Below, piece after piece: positions 1-12,639 of a stretch of DNA of 64,000 bases (position 1 is the stretch's first letter; every line of letters starts with the position of its first letter). This DNA comes from Ceraceosorus guamensis (lineage: Eukaryota; Basidiomycota; Exobasidiomycetes; Ceraceosorales; Ceraceosoraceae), in assembly GCF_003144195.1 (NCBI RefSeq), contig NW_020290067.1, forward strand, positions 21,130 to 85,129, in the 5' to 3' direction. A model generated the notes under the pieces. It ran no database searches. It had not been told where the DNA came from and saw nothing but the letters and a program-made list of their open reading frames with translations. The position numbers and the translations under genes were made by a program.

Positions 1-295
1 TGGCAGAGGATCCCTCTCCACCTATTTGACCATCCCTTCCAAATGCGTTGCTCCTATTCCACCTTCGCTGGACTACGAATCGGCAGCGGGCATAGCTCTG
101 ACTGGATTGACGGCTTTTAGTCTGAACGAGACGTTTGAAAAGGGTTGGAAAGTCTTCATCGTGGGAGGAAGCACTTCTGTAGGCTTGGCTGCGGCTGATA
201 TCGCAAAAGCTAAAGGAGCAAGCTTGGTCGTTGCCAGCGCGAGCGGAGAAAAGAAGAATGTGCTCAAGCAGCGCGGTGTGGATGAAGTCATCGAT

Positions 296-339
<44 letters not shown>

Positions 340-1102
340 CGCGCGCGCGAGCATGCATGACAATGAAGTCAGCAAGGGCATCAGCGCGCGCAACAGTGCT
401 CACAGGTCGGCATTCCCCCCTTTCACAGACAAGGAGGTGGACGTGGCGGGAGAATTGTCTCTGCGCTACAAGGATCAGCCATTCGACGTCATTTTCGACT
501 GCGTAGGTGATCGCTTCATCCACGCAAAGTGCCCTGCGTTCCTGGTGAGTTGCCAGTTCCACCCCCAAGCCTGCGCGGAAGCTTCGCCTCGTCACGCGGC
601 CCCCTCTCTCTCTGACAAGTTGGTCCCTGTCCGCACGAATCTGCGCAGAAACCCACGGGCGAATATCGATCCGTTGGCGCATCGTCGCTCTCTCCGGAAT
701 CTAGAATTTGGTCTGCAGAATCTAGATCCTTAGGTCTGTGGTTCTTTAGAGCATTAATTCTCCCCAGCTTCCTGGGTGGCATTCCGCGAAAGTTCAGACT
801 CTTGGGATTGAAGGATGATGATCTTTCCAAGCTCGACGACTTTGTTCAATCTGGTGAGCAAAGGGGCTGCTTGACTGGCTCTGACTGGCTCGCTAGCAGC
901 TTGAGCTGGGCATGACTGAAGAGCGATCTGACCCATACTACTCTGCATCGCCCCTCACACCTCCCTCCCAACAGGCCAATTGCGCCCCGTGGTGGACAAG
1001 ACCTATCCATGGAACGAAGCGCGCGAAGCTATCAAGTATCTGGCCACCGGCCGAGCTCTGGGTAAAGTCAACATCGCAGCGCCCGTGGCGCCTGCAGCTT
1101 GA
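1..1102 (+). CDS. MDR-family zinc-type alcohol dehydrogenase / quinone oxidoreductase, 3' part
   Basis: Exons read as <1..296, 429..544, 649..853 and 975..1102; the frame stays open through all junctions. The 5' end lies outside the window. The visible part has the Rossmann nucleotide-binding motif of medium-chain dehydrogenases (VFIVGGSTSVGLAAADIAK), then FDVIFDCVGD, a GEYRSVG strand and the C-terminal WNEAREAIKYLATGRALGK helix. These match the NAD(P)H quinone-reductase / RTN4IP1-like branch, which reduces quinones or enones with NADPH. No zinc-binding cysteine cluster is visible. Substrate and location cannot be told. The first visible intron is a (GT)n(GC)n microsatellite that includes the donor site. 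Convergent with ERG9; the tails are 294 bases apart. Confidence 0.85.
297..350 (+). repeat. (GT)n(GC)n microsatellite at the 5' end of an MDR intron
   Basis: Alternating purine-pyrimidine tract: about 15 GT units followed by about 9 GC units. The GTGAGT donor at 297 is its first element. Alternating GT/GC DNA is a classic Z-DNA-prone sequence. Confidence 0.95.
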
Positions 1103-1396
1103 TAAGGACACTCGTCATTACATCATAAAGTGAATCTCCTCTTGCTTGTCCCCTTCTCGGACGCGCGCGTGCGTCTCCCCCTCTCTCTCTCTCTCCAATC
1201 TCCCATCACATTGCGCGGGCGTAGAGAAAAAGTATTGCATTTTTTTTTTCTTCTCTTTTGCTTACTCGTTGAAGTGAAGAGCGAGATCAAAGAATTCCTG
1301 CAGCTCTCCAAGCATCATTCCGACGCGACAGCGTAAAGAACAGATCGTCGAAGGGGGGGGGAAAAAAGTAGGACCGTGGCTGGCATGCCGCGCGGA

Positions 1397-3197
1397 TCAC
1401 AATTCCGTCTTTTTGCGAAGAGCAGTCACACCATCGTCGAGAACGACTCTTGCCTCTCTGGAGTACTGCGCAAACTTCTCTCCGGCAAATCGATAGTAGG
1501 CGATAGCGTTCTTCGTTAGAGGATCCGTCTCATCTTGCGTAACGTACCAAGCAATGAGCCAGCCTCCGAGAGCGATGAGCGCCATAAAGATCGTCATGGC
1601 CAGCAAGATGATGACGAAGAATTTGACCGTATCGTCTCGATCCTTTTTCTCTTGCGCTTCCCTCTCTTCCTTTGTGAGGTTTGCCTTGCTGGCGTCCACG
1701 TTGAAGCCTTTGGGATCGATCAATCCCACCGCTTTTCGACCCGCTGCTCTAGCCTTGACTCTAGCTTGAGTCGCGCGCTCCTCTGCAAATCGTCGCAATC
1801 CTTCTGCTCGTCCATCTGGCCCTCCAGAACTTCCTCCAGTCGCGATGAACGAAGGATAATACGTCTCGCACCACACTTCGATCCTTCCCAGCTCCACGGT
1901 CCATGCTACAAAGTTGACGTCTGCCGGGGACAATTTGCCTCGGATGCGCTTGACGTGCTCCAAAAAGATGTACGCTACATCGCGCGGGTTCACCGCTCGA
2001 AGGATCAATTGAACCGCTTGGGATTTTCGAATCTTGACGTTGCGCTTGAACACGTCCGGATTGGCAAACATGAGCTCCAAGGTGGCGATGGCCATGACTT
2101 GAGGGATTGCGCAAAAGTTGAAGCAGGATTGTTCCCTTAGCAGCGAGAGGTAATCCAGAGACTTTGTTGCGTGCTGCACAGCGTCCAACAGCATGCTCGA
2201 GAGCACATCCATCGACTTTGACCCGAGCTCCCCTTGCGCTTTGAAGTGCCCGCCACCTGCGGCTACGATTCCCTTGGCAACATCGGGCTGAGCAGCAAAA
2301 CCATGTGCAGAGTAACACTCTGCCGGCCAGAAATGCCTTCCATCCTCGCAATCCTCGGCATAATCGCGGATGATGTTCGTCTTTTGCAAGAAAAGTCCCA
2401 TGTGGTTGGAGAGGCTCAATTGATCGGCCAACCAAGGTCTCTCGATGCCGCTGGATCCAAAGAGTCGCGAAAGACCTTCGCCCACCAATCCGGCTACAAA
2501 GTGACAGTACAAGTCGTAGTCTGACCATTTTTGCACCACCAACTGCGATTGGGAAGTGGCGAGGATGTAAGAGGCCATGCCTGCGCCCATCTTTGCGCAA
2601 ATGTCGGAAATGACAATCTGATAGCTGCGAGAGGGAGGGGTAGAAGCGGAGCGGGGTGAGCAACAGGGCCACACGGATGCGGTGCTTGCGGGATGAGCAG
2701 AAAGCGCCATGTGTATGCGGTGCCTTCTCGACTCGCACTCGCACTCGCACTCGCACTCACCGCTGATCGAGTCTGGCAAATTCGTCGATGACCTTGTCGA
2801 ATTGAACGAGGAGGTGCCTGTCCTTTTCGTCCGGACCATTGCCATCAAAGTTCCAACCCTTGACCTGCAGCTTCTTGTAGAATTGCCTGAGCATAGGAAC
2901 CTTTGTATCCTGCGCGATGGTCATATCATCCTCGATCGTATCCAACGCTCTCAGCACCAAATAGAAGATGCAGATCACTCTGCACAATTCCCCTTTCAAT
3001 TCCTTGATCACTGCGGCGAAAGAGCGAGAAGTGTCGTCTAGCAAGGACCAGCAGTCCTTCATCGTCTGACGCTCCCAGCCCGAATCGGGAGAGGATTTGA
3101 TGTCGTTCAAGGGATCGCGCCAGACTTTGTAAGTCACGAGACTGCGAAGCTCGGAGGGGTGCCTAATGGCTAGCCAGAGCAGGGAGAGGGCCGACAT
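1397..3197 (-). CDS. ERG9: Squalene synthase (farnesyl-diphosphate farnesyltransferase)
   Basis: Exons complement(1397..2624, 2761..3197) give 554 aa. The enzyme condenses two farnesyl diphosphates to presqualene diphosphate and reduces it with NADPH to squalene, the first committed step of ergosterol synthesis, at the ER membrane. Both aspartate-rich Mg-diphosphate motifs are present, DTIEDD at residues 86-91 and DYAED at 233-237, with the flanking FLQKTNIIRDY and HFVAGLVGEGLSRLF blocks. A single hydrophobic C-terminal anchor lies at about 480-507, as expected for a tail-anchored ER enzyme, followed by a further ~45 polar residues. The protein is somewhat longer than the 440-500 aa usual in fungi. 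The one intron carries a hexanucleotide repeat that abuts and includes the donor. The start is the first ATG in frame, and the N-terminus matches the family. Confidence 0.95.
2729..2760 (-). repeat. GAGTGC-type hexanucleotide repeat at the ERG9 intron donor
   Basis: About five copies of a six-base unit (CTCGCA on the + strand) run into the splice donor, so the donor GTGAGT is itself a one-base variant of the unit GCGAGT. Confidence 0.9.
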
Positions 3198-4243
3198 GTT
3201 GGGCGATGCGCGCAGGGGCGGGGCGGGGGCGGGGGGGATGGTTGTGAGGAGAAAAGTGGGCTGTTGGTGAGGCGGGGCTAGTATGCGGGCTGTGTAGAGC
3301 AGCGTCGAGGCGCATGGACATTCACATGGACTACTTGAAGCTCATTCGCGCTTTCGACCCAGTCACGTCTGAGCGTGGAGAGAGAGAGAGGAATGGTCAA
3401 GCAAAAGGAGCGCTCAATTATGCGGACATCCATAGAAGCCTCAACCCGCGCCGTCGCTGCTGCTGCTGATGCTCATCAAAAGGCACAGCATACATGCTGC
3501 ACCCGCACCCGCATCATCACGCGCAACATCTTCCCACCACCAACAACGCGCGCGGCGGGCTGCTGGGCGCATGATTTCCACGCATCAGCTCACCTCGCAC
3601 AGCAAGCACAAGCACACAAGCGCGCGACAGGAGGGACTCTATCTCGTGCGAGAGAATCATCACGAGTGGCGGGCGGGCGGGCAATTGCAAGCTGTTGCTG
3701 CTGCTGCTGCTGCTGCTTAATTCACGATTGGAAGAATCGTCAAGTCGAGGGACCGAGGTTTACAGTCGTGAGTGTGAGTCGTGAGTCGTGAGTATGCAGT
3801 CGTGAGTCTGAGTCGCGAGTGCGGGGAAGGGAGGTGCAACATGCACTCGCCTGCACTCACACTGTCCTGCTTCTGCTCCTCATTTTGGCAACGTTTTCCG
3901 AGGCGTCGCTTGATGGGATTGCAGACACATCAGAAGGAACAGAAGCAGTGGCAGTCTGGGGTCAAGAAAGTCAAAGCCAATGGTTTAGGCAAAAGGGCTG
4001 CAAAAAAGCTTCAGGATCAGGAGAAGATCGCTCGTTCGCATGGCAGGCAGGTCCTATTCTGCGCGTCCACGTCCAGCTAGCTGAGCCTCACCCTCACACC
4101 AGCTCAGAAAAGTGGCGAAAAGGCAAGATCAAGCGAGGTGTGCACCACAATTCAGGCTCACTCACGCACCCTGGCAAGCGTTCGGTTTGAGTGCCCCCAA
4201 CCTTGTCGCCTACTGCGAGGTACAGCCGAATGTTCAGGCAACA
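3198..4243. other. Divergent intergenic region ERG9/ALG9
   Basis: About 1.05 kb holding the promoters of both genes. A (CTG)n run of about 8 units lies at 3695-3718. A cluster of GTCGTGAGT-like units lies at 3766-3826, one of several such clusters in the window. No convincing coding sequence was seen; the open frames here are short and low-complexity. Confidence 0.7.
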
Positions 4244-7148
4244 ATGATCTCGACGAAGAATCGCGAGCGCGATGCACCGTCCGCAGCCTCTTCCTCGACG
4301 AGTGCGCCAATCCCGAGCGAGCGCATCCAGCGCACGAATCAGCTCCTCGTCGATACGTCTGCTGCAGCACGCGAGCACGAAAGCCTCGCAGACTATGTGC
4401 CTTCTTTTTGGACCATCTTTCAACTCGTACTCCTTCCCAGAGTGATCAGCGCCTTTCTTCGACGAATCGCAGACTGCGACGAGAGTGAGTTGAGAGGGGG
4501 CGGTGAAAGGAGTGTTCCGGAGCAAGCCGTCTCGTCTATGAGAAGCGGTCTGTGCTCCGTCACCCGATGCTCGAGCTGATGGTACGTTTGATCCTTCTTT
4601 CGCACATACCTGGTGCGCATTCCTACGGCAGCATACAACTACTGGGAACCTCTTCATCTGCTCTCTTGGGTCTCGAACTCTCAGGACGCGATCTCCAGCG
4701 CACCATTGCAAGCTTTTCAGACGTGGGAGTACGCACCGCAATATGCTCTTCGCTCTTGGAGCTACATTGCGCTGCATCTACCCGCTGCTGCTTGGATTCC
4801 GCAGTTGTTGGGTTGGCAGAAGGTGAGCTGAGCGCAATGTATTTGGTGAAAGATGAGGAGCTGATCTCGGTTTCGATCCCCCTCTCGCCACTTGATCTGA
4901 TGCGCGCACACCCAGGTCAATGCGCTGTACTCGACCCGAATGTTCTTGGCGTGGGTCTGCAGCTTTACAGAAGCTTGTCTGGTTAGATCGGTGGGAACGT
5001 GTATTCATCCTAGGGTTGCGCAGTACATGCTGTTCGTTCTGCTTCCGTCGGCGGGCATGTTCCAAGCCAGCACGGGTGAGTTGTGCGAGAGAAGAGCGAC
5101 ACAGCTTCCGAGTTGCAAAGCGAGCTCATGGCCCACACTGACTGTCGCATGCAGCCCTACTGCCTTCCACCTTGGCAATGTGCACCACCACCTTGGCCAT
5201 GTCTTACGCGCTGCAACCTTCAACGAGCGCAAAGGGCTTTGCTGTGAATGCAGCCATTCTGCCTCAGACCATCCAGACGCGTCAGCGAAATCTCAAGATC
5301 ATCTTGAGCTTTGCAACGGGAGCGGTTCTGGGATGGCCGTTTGCGCTCGTGCTGAGTTTCCCATTCGTCCTCGAGGAGATCTTCTGTCCATCCGGTCAAC
5401 TCGTGCCTCTCTCTCGCTACCTCTGCTTTACCTACGCCCGAGTCTTGGCCTCCTTGCCCGGTCTACTTGCAAGTCTATCGTTGGTGTCAGGTCTGTTCCT
5501 GGTAGACATGGCAGCGTACGGTCGACCAGTACTGGGAACGCTCAACATTATCATCTACAACATCTTTTCGGCGCAAAGAGGTGCGGGTCCGGAATTGTAC
5601 GGGACGGAAGCTTGGTGGTATTACCTGAGGAACTTGAGCTTGCTCTGGAATCCTCTGGTCGTGGTGCTGGCCATTGTCGTCTGGCCAATGTTGCTGCTTT
5701 GCAGACTCGTCGTGCCCACGATATTTGCGGCTAGCAGCTCGGCAGCGACAAATCCTGCCAAGGTGCAAATGAACAAGCGAGAGACCACATTGTCAAACGC
5801 TCCGCTAATTTTGCTAATGCTGAGAACGGCACCTTTCAATCTCTGGCTATTGCTCATGAGCATGCAACCGCACAAGGAAGAGAGGTTCATCTTTCCGGCA
5901 TTCCCGCTGCTCGCTTTCAATGCCGCCTTGAGCCTGCACCTATCCATCGAGCTGCTGCGTGTCGTGCTGGGAAAGTTGAAAGGAGTGCTCGGACCTTCGA
6001 AAATCGGCTCGGGCAGGTCGGACGATGTAAGTGACAGCGAAAGCTTTTGTTACGAGGTAATCTCGCCCAGCACCTTGTAGCTGTCCGATCGCGTGCGGTG
6101 GGCAGTGCTGACATCCCTGCCATCTATCTCCGCGCCACCTCCGAGCAAGCAGATCTACCCAACCCTCTCGCGGCTCCACTCCATCGTCGCAACCACCATC
6201 CTAGCTCTCAGCGCTCTGACCAGCATTTCTCGATCCGCTCAATCAGTCCTCGCTTTTAGCGGACCCACCGAGACGCTAGAGTACCTAAGCAACTACGAGC
6301 TTCCTCGATCGGCGGTGCAGAGCTGTCCTACGATTGTGGACGCGCAAACTCGAGAAGCTTGGAGGTCGCTTGAAAGCTTGTCACAGATCGAGCGATATGC
6401 GCAAGCTTTGCAGCTGCCAAGAGTGGATCTGAACAAAGCTGATGCTGGATGCTCTGATGCGCAAAACGAGCTGGATGCGCAAAGGGGAGGAACAAGATTG
6501 TGCTACGCAAAGGAATGGCATAGGTTCCCTTCGCATTTTCACGTGCCAAGTCATGTGGAGGTGAGGTTCGTCAAGAGCGATTTTCAGGGCATCTTGCCGC
6601 AGCATTTCGAGCGAGGTGCAATCCATGGTGCATCTGGACTGGCTAAAAGTCTTTTGGATCTTTGGTCGTGGAGGAACATCACGAGGACTGAGCGTCGAGG
6701 CTTCAATGATCTGAACAAGGAGGAGCGGGATCGATATGTGAGTCTGCATGTCCTTCTTCTCTTCTTGGGTCCCCCTTTGCAGCACTTTGCAACGCTGAAT
6801 CTGACTCGCTCTTGCTGATTTGCGACCCAGGTGGAAGTCGATACGTGCAACTACCTCATCGACGTGGATTTCCCACATCGCTACGCCGAGCAAGGTGGCG
6901 CCCATCTATCCAACAACGAACCTACATACGAACCTCGGTACACCCACGATCCAAATTGGACCGCACTAGCATGCTATCCCTTTTTGGACATTGAGCATTC
7001 CCATGCCGTACCAGGATCGAGCAAAATGGTGAAACTCGTCGCCATCTTGAAAAGAGCTTTTTGGATCCCCCTTCCGCGCGCTTTATTCGACGAAACCAAC
7101 AAATTCGGCGACTATTGCCTCTTGAGGAGAGAGGCAAAGGAGGCGTAG
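4244..7148 (+). CDS. ALG9: Dolichyl-P-Man alpha-1,2-mannosyltransferase, GT22 family
   Basis: Exons 4244..4484, 4632..4822, 4916..5075, 5155..6026, 6081..6737 and 6831..7148 give 812 aa. The family adds alpha-1,2-linked mannoses to the lipid-linked oligosaccharide in the ER lumen during N-glycan assembly. The GT22 signature DCDETYNYWEPLH appears at residues ~77-90, split by intron 1 inside the Thr codon. The lumenal HKEERF motif is at about 436-442, and there are many hydrophobic membrane segments between. The C-terminal CNYLIDVDFP block resembles ALG9 rather than ALG12 or GPI10. The protein is clearly longer than the usual 550-650 aa; the extra length lies mainly in the soluble part encoded by exon 5. 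The start is the ATG closest to the conserved region. It is divergent from ERG9. Confidence 0.92.
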
Positions 7149-7433
7149 AGCATCATAGGAGCATCCTTTGCACAGACCACGAGTGGACGCCGCTGCATCG
7201 CTTTCCCCCTTCGCACGCTCATACTTACATGTACGGGGGTCAGGCCGCATAGCAATCTGCAGAATCCAATCAACATTGGCTGTCGAAGCATAGGTCCGAA
7301 GTCGTCGAATGGGTGACGGACGCGTCAGCGCGGGTCACGAGAGCAGATCTGACAAGATCGAAGCGGGCACTTCACTCAAGCGTACAGTACAGAGAAGCCG
7401 ACGCAAACCATGGGAGAATGGGAAGGGGAAGGA
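7149..7433. other. Convergent gap ALG9/SMC4
   Basis: 285 bases between two converging genes, presumably both 3' UTRs. I see no gene or distinct repeat. Confidence 0.6.
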
Positions 7434-10400
7434 CTAATTCCTTCGCGTGGCCAGTGGTGTAGGGGGCACAAGAGTGCTGACGTTGGAAGCTCTCGGTCCG
7501 CTCTGTGTGCCCGTCTTGCCCGTGCCGCCCATCTGCTGATTGGCGCTGCTACCCCTTTGAGACGGCGGGGCGCTCATCCGACCAGAAGCGGGACTGGAGC
7601 CGGGCAGAGAAGCCGGACCGACCTGTTGAGGGGCGTGCAGGTCCGTATTGTGAACAGCCAAAGATCTAGACTGATTGCCCGTCTTGAAGACGCCTACCAA
7701 TCTGTTGGAAAGCTCGAACAGATTATTTCGATGACTGATTACCACAAATTGAGCACCGCCTGCTGTTCGTGCGACGATCATGTTGGCAATGACGGACACA
7801 TTTCTAAAGTCCAACGCTGCGTCGATCTCGTCCAGTACGTAGAAAGGAGTGGGCTTGAAATGATGCAGAGCAAAGACGAGCGCAAGAGAACTCAACGTCT
7901 TTTCGCCTCCTGACAGATTGCTGATATTCTTCCAACTCTTCTTGGGCGGCATGACGCTAAAGAGGATACCCTCGCTGAACGGATCCAGACTGTCGACGAG
8001 CTCCAGCTCCGCATTGCCTCCCAGCGTAATCGTCTGGTACATCTCCTTTAGCTTTGCCGAAATGACGCTGAAGCCGACCATGAACTGCTCCAATCGCTGC
8101 TTTCGCAGATCGTCGTGTTTTTGCTTGGCCACGTCGCGCTGCTTGGTAGTCTCCTCGAGGTCCTTGGCACGGGAAACAAAGTCGGCTTCGCGTTTGCGGT
8201 ACTCTTCCAACACGGCCAGATTGCCAATACCCTTTTGTACTTGTTCTACGGGCAAGGACGAGCGACATCAACATTGCACCATGACCATGTCGCGCGGCGC
8301 ATACGTTCACACTCACCTTCGTAAATGATGATCTCTGCCTTGATGCTCTCCTTGTCAAAGCCGCGCAGCTCGTCAGGAGGAAATTCTTGCAGCACGAGCT
8401 CTTCATCTACGCTATCGTCCGATGCAGCGTCTTCATCGTCGGGCGTGTCCGACTTGGAGCTCTTGGACTTGGCGATCTTGGCATTTGGAACGCGCTTGCT
8501 AGACTTGGCATCGGGTCGCGCTGCCTTCGCATCTTCTACAGCGGCTCCTTGTTCGCTTTCCGAGTCGTCTTCGTCATCATCCTCATCGCTCTCGATGCGG
8601 TGCAGACGCAGCTGAGCGTGCTTGTCATGCCAGTGCTGCAGACGCTTGGTATTGTCCGCGACCGAGTGATGATTATCTTCGAGCTTCTGCTTGATCTCCA
8701 TCTGCAGTGCAAGGGCCGAGCGTCAGCTTCCATTCGTGCGCACCAAGCACGGCTTCGATGAGCAGTTCTGCTACTCACTTCGAGCTTTCGGAAAGCATTG
8801 ATGGAGTCGGACTTGCCCTCGAGCTGAGCTTTGATCTCGTCCTTTGCATCTTGCTTCGTCTCCATGACGTGCTGCGCTTCCTCGACCTTGCTTCGCACAG
8901 CGCGAACCTCTTTCGACTTGCCATCGATCACCGCACCAAGCTCGTCCAGCTCGCTCTGCAAAGCGTCTAGCGCTTCACCATTCGCCGCGTTGCTCTTCTC
9001 CAGCTTGGCAATGTCCTTTTCGGCCTTCGCTTTGGTCACCTCAGCCTTGGTGATGCGCTCGTTGCTCAGTTCAATCATCTGCTTGATTCCGTCGACCTTG
9101 GCGTTCTGCGTGCGCAAGCGCACCCCTCCAACTTCCAGGATCTTTTCGTGTAGTACGGCAATGTCGGATTCGATGACGCTCTTCTTCTCCTTGAGTCCGG
9201 CCAGATCCTTGCTGATCTTCGAGAGGGAAGTGTCTAGCTGGGCCATTCGACTCGCATCGGCATCGTCGTTGGAAGATCCCGCTGCAGACGTGAGCTCAGC
9301 AACGCGGTGTTCGGCTTCTTCCACGCGCTTGCGTCCCGCCTCGACATCCATCGCCACCTTTTCAATGTCCATCTCGAGCAAGGGCAAGCGCTTCTTTTGA
9401 CCGTCGAGCAAGCTCTGCATATCCTTGGCAGACTGCACGAGATTTTGGACCGAGGCCTCTGCCGCTTCGCTCTCTCGTTCGAGACGGGCCACCTGCTCGG
9501 GTGAGACGCCTTCCTCCAATCTGGAGCTCATTCCTCCTTTGGCGACTCGTGCACCGCCGCCCGACATTGTTCCGCTCTTGTCGATCAACTGTCCATCAAG
9601 CGTCACGACGCGCCAGCGCTGGGCTCCGTAGGCGATGCGATTTGCATGAGCCAAATCCCTGGCAACGAGCGTGTCTCTCAGCTGGTGGTAGAATGCCGCT
9701 GCAAAACGCGCTTCCTTCGGCTTGACCAAGTCGAATAGGCGAGGCACATCTTCGGGCGTCGCGATGCGCTGCATGTTGACCTTGCCCAGACTGTTGAGGA
9801 GGATGAAATTTGCGCGTCCCAAATTGTTTCGTCTCAAATGTTCGATGCATGTCTGACCAGTCTCTACGCCATCTACCACCATGTTATCCAGACCAGGACA
9901 AGCCGTGCTGATAGCCACGTCGTACTTTTCCTCGATGGTGCCTAGGCTGCCTAGTCGCCCATGGAAACCTTTGAGCATTCCCAGGTCAGACTGTCGCGTT
10001 AAAGCTTTCAGCACTTCGCTCTTGGATCGATTTGACGTCGCTGAAGACTTGGCTTCGTCGGCCTTGCTGCGCGCGGCACGAGCTCTCGCGCGAGCCTCGA
10101 TGACATCCACATTCATGCGCTGACGAGGGGCACTTTGACGCGTTAGCAGGAAAACCACATCTGCCGTTCCCGAGGTGCTCTGCGCGCTCACCTCGAGTTT
10201 GCCTTCGAACGCGCCAACCTTTTGCTGCGCCTCTTTTTGCTCTTTGCGCAGACTTTCGAGCTCCTCGCTCTGTTGAAGAAGCGCATCAGTCGAATTGCCA
10301 GCCAAGATCGATCAGTCACAACTCCTCACCTTGGCTTCATTGTCCGCCACGATCTCCTTGACGGCATCTCTGGCCGCATCTGCCTCCTTCGTGGCCTGTT

Positions 10401-12639
10401 GCGCGCGTGCCTCGAGCAAATTACGTTCTTCGGTAGCCACGTCGTGCGCATTCTGACGTTCGCTAATCTTGGCAGCCCAAGGCTGAAGCTCCCGCTGCTT
10501 CTTCTCGATCGCAGCGGTGAACCCTTCCGTCTTGCCCTTGAGGCCTTCCCGGATGTCGTCCAACTCGGCTTCTTCCTTGCTGAGCGAGGATTCCAGCTTG
10601 TTGAGCTCGGCGCCCACAGTCTCGATCTCTTCTGCCGAGTTGCTCGACGTAGCGCGAGCTTCGGAGATGACGTGCTTGTCCTGAGAAGCGTGTCAAACTT
10701 GCGTCAGCAGGCGGGCACACCGACCACTGCACCACCATGCTCACCTCGGTGAGCGACTTGTTCAGCTTCTTTTTCTTGGCATCAAGGTGCTTGCGCTTCT
10801 CTTGCAGCTGGACGTCTTCCCTCTCAAAACGCGCGAGCTCCTTCACCACCCTCTCTGTATCTTTCGCCACCGCTTCAAATTCGCGCAGCACCTCTTCGTA
10901 CTCTGTCTCCAATGCTTGAATCTCGGCTTTGCTGCCCGCATGTTTTTCCTCTTCCGATTGTCGACGCGCTTCCAGCTTCTCGATAGCAGCGCTCGCCACT
11001 TTGATCTGATCGCGACACTCGAGCATGTACACTTGCCAAAGCGCCGATTGCCTCTGCACCAGCTCGTTTTGATTTCTCAAAAATTCTTCCGCCTCTTGCT
11101 TCTTGGCCTGCAGTGGCGGTATGAAGGTGTCAGCAGGTGGCCCACGGATCCGCGAGGCATTGTTTGACTCACCTCCAAGTTATCTTTCTCCTTTTGCACA
11201 ATCTTGAGGCGGGCCAGGCGCTCGCTGCGGGCTTCATTGGCATCATCCACCATCTTTGCAGCTTCTTCGATTGGTCCCTTGTACTCGCTAGTGCCAATGA
11301 TATCCTCGAGATACTCGAGCAGTCCCTCGTCGTGCTCCCCTTTGGCTTTGGGTGGCATCTGAGCAATGCTCTCGACCTCGCCCTGCAAGATCAAGAACCT
11401 CTTGTGGTCCAGATCGATGCCCCTTCCTCTCAGCAAGGTAGTGACTTCCGTAAAGTTGCTCTTCTTGCCATCGACCGAGTAGACGGACTGGTTGTTACGC
11501 ATGGCGGTACGAGCGACGACGAGCTTAGTGCCGGGCACGACTTTGTATGCGTTGGGTCCAGGCAGATCGACAATCTCTCTGAACCACACCTCGACGGTGC
11601 AGCTTGGCAAGTTCTCTCGTCCAGCAGACAAGTGGATCAGCTCAGACAGCTTGCCCTGTCTCATCTTGTTGGCCCTCCAGCCAAAGACAAAGAGCAGAGC
11701 ATCGATGACGTTCGACTTTCCCGATCCGTTGGGACCCACGACAGCCGAGAAGCTCTTGTGAAAGGGCCCAATCACTTGCGTGCCAGCGTACGATTTAAAG
11801 TCTTTTAGCACCATCTTGTGAATGGTCAGACGCGTCTTGGGAGCTTCCGGTGCTGTAGGTGCCGAGGGACGTCGAATGGAGAATGGTGTGCCGGCCACTG
11901 ACAGGCCTGTGCGCGGAGTCGAAGGGACGCGAGGGGTCTGTGGTACACCTCCAGATGGGGTTCGACCTGCAGAGCTGGGTCTTTGAGAGCCCACCAGGGG
12001 CGCTAGCCTCGAAGGAGCGCCAGCTGTGCTGGGTTCACCGAGGTTAGCCAACGTGCCTGAGGCCCGAGAGGGCGGCGGCGTACGCGGACCTTCAGAAGCG
12101 ACCTCCGCAGATGTCAGAGAAACAGAAGGGGTCCTTGGCGTGGCGCTCCTGTTGCTGCGCTGTGAAGCGCCGCTGACATTGCGCGAGGGCGGCTTAGACT
12201 TGGCAGCGGTAGGAACAGAGCGAGTCGAAGCGCTGCTAGGCTTCAACGCCGTAGCAGCTTTCTTGACCCGCGGTGCTTGGGGCGCCTCCTCCTCTTGCTC
12301 TTCTTCCTCTTCCTCTTCCTCCTCCTCCTCACTCTCTTCTTCATCATGTTGCTCTTCCGCGCTGTCGTTCATCTCCTCCTCGCTGCTCTCCTCCTTGACG
12401 GCCCGTCGACGAGAGGTGGCCGCACGAGGGGCACGCGCAGTGCGAGGCTTTACAATAGTCACGTCGGCCTCCTCCTCCTCGTCATCTTCATCCTCGTCAT
12501 CGTTCGAGGCTGCTGATGCGATCGACGCCCGTGTGGATCTTTTTGTCGTGGTGGCAGCTGCTCTAGCAGGAGGTCGCGCTCTCGTCGTCCTCGAGCTGCT
12601 CTCGCTCGCGTTTGCCGTCGCAGCTCGACGAGGCGGCAT
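7434..12639 (-). CDS. SMC4: Condensin subunit SMC4
   Basis: Exons complement(7434..8245, 8317..8701, 8779..10119, 10192..10269, 10330..10680, 10745..11107, 11173..12639) give 1598 aa. SMC4 pairs with SMC2 in condensin, the ATPase that compacts mitotic chromosomes. Visible are a Walker A motif GPNGSGKSN at ~302-310, long coiled coils, a hinge with SGTMSGGGAR, the ABC signature LSGGEK and Walker B FYVLDEIDAALD near the C-terminus. The order and the hinge block (NLGRANFILLNSLGKVN) fit SMC4 rather than SMC1-3. A ~270-residue N-terminal arm precedes the ATPase: basic and Ser/Thr-rich with acidic runs (43-58, 93-118) and many TPR/TPP/TPS sites, as expected for Cdk-regulated condensin. An acidic, Ser/Lys-rich insertion encoded around 8400-8600 interrupts the C-terminal coiled coil. 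Confidence 0.96.

Noticed and set aside
8831-9400. Open frames on the + strand inside SMC4
   Set aside because: Shadow frames of a well-supported coding region on the other strand.
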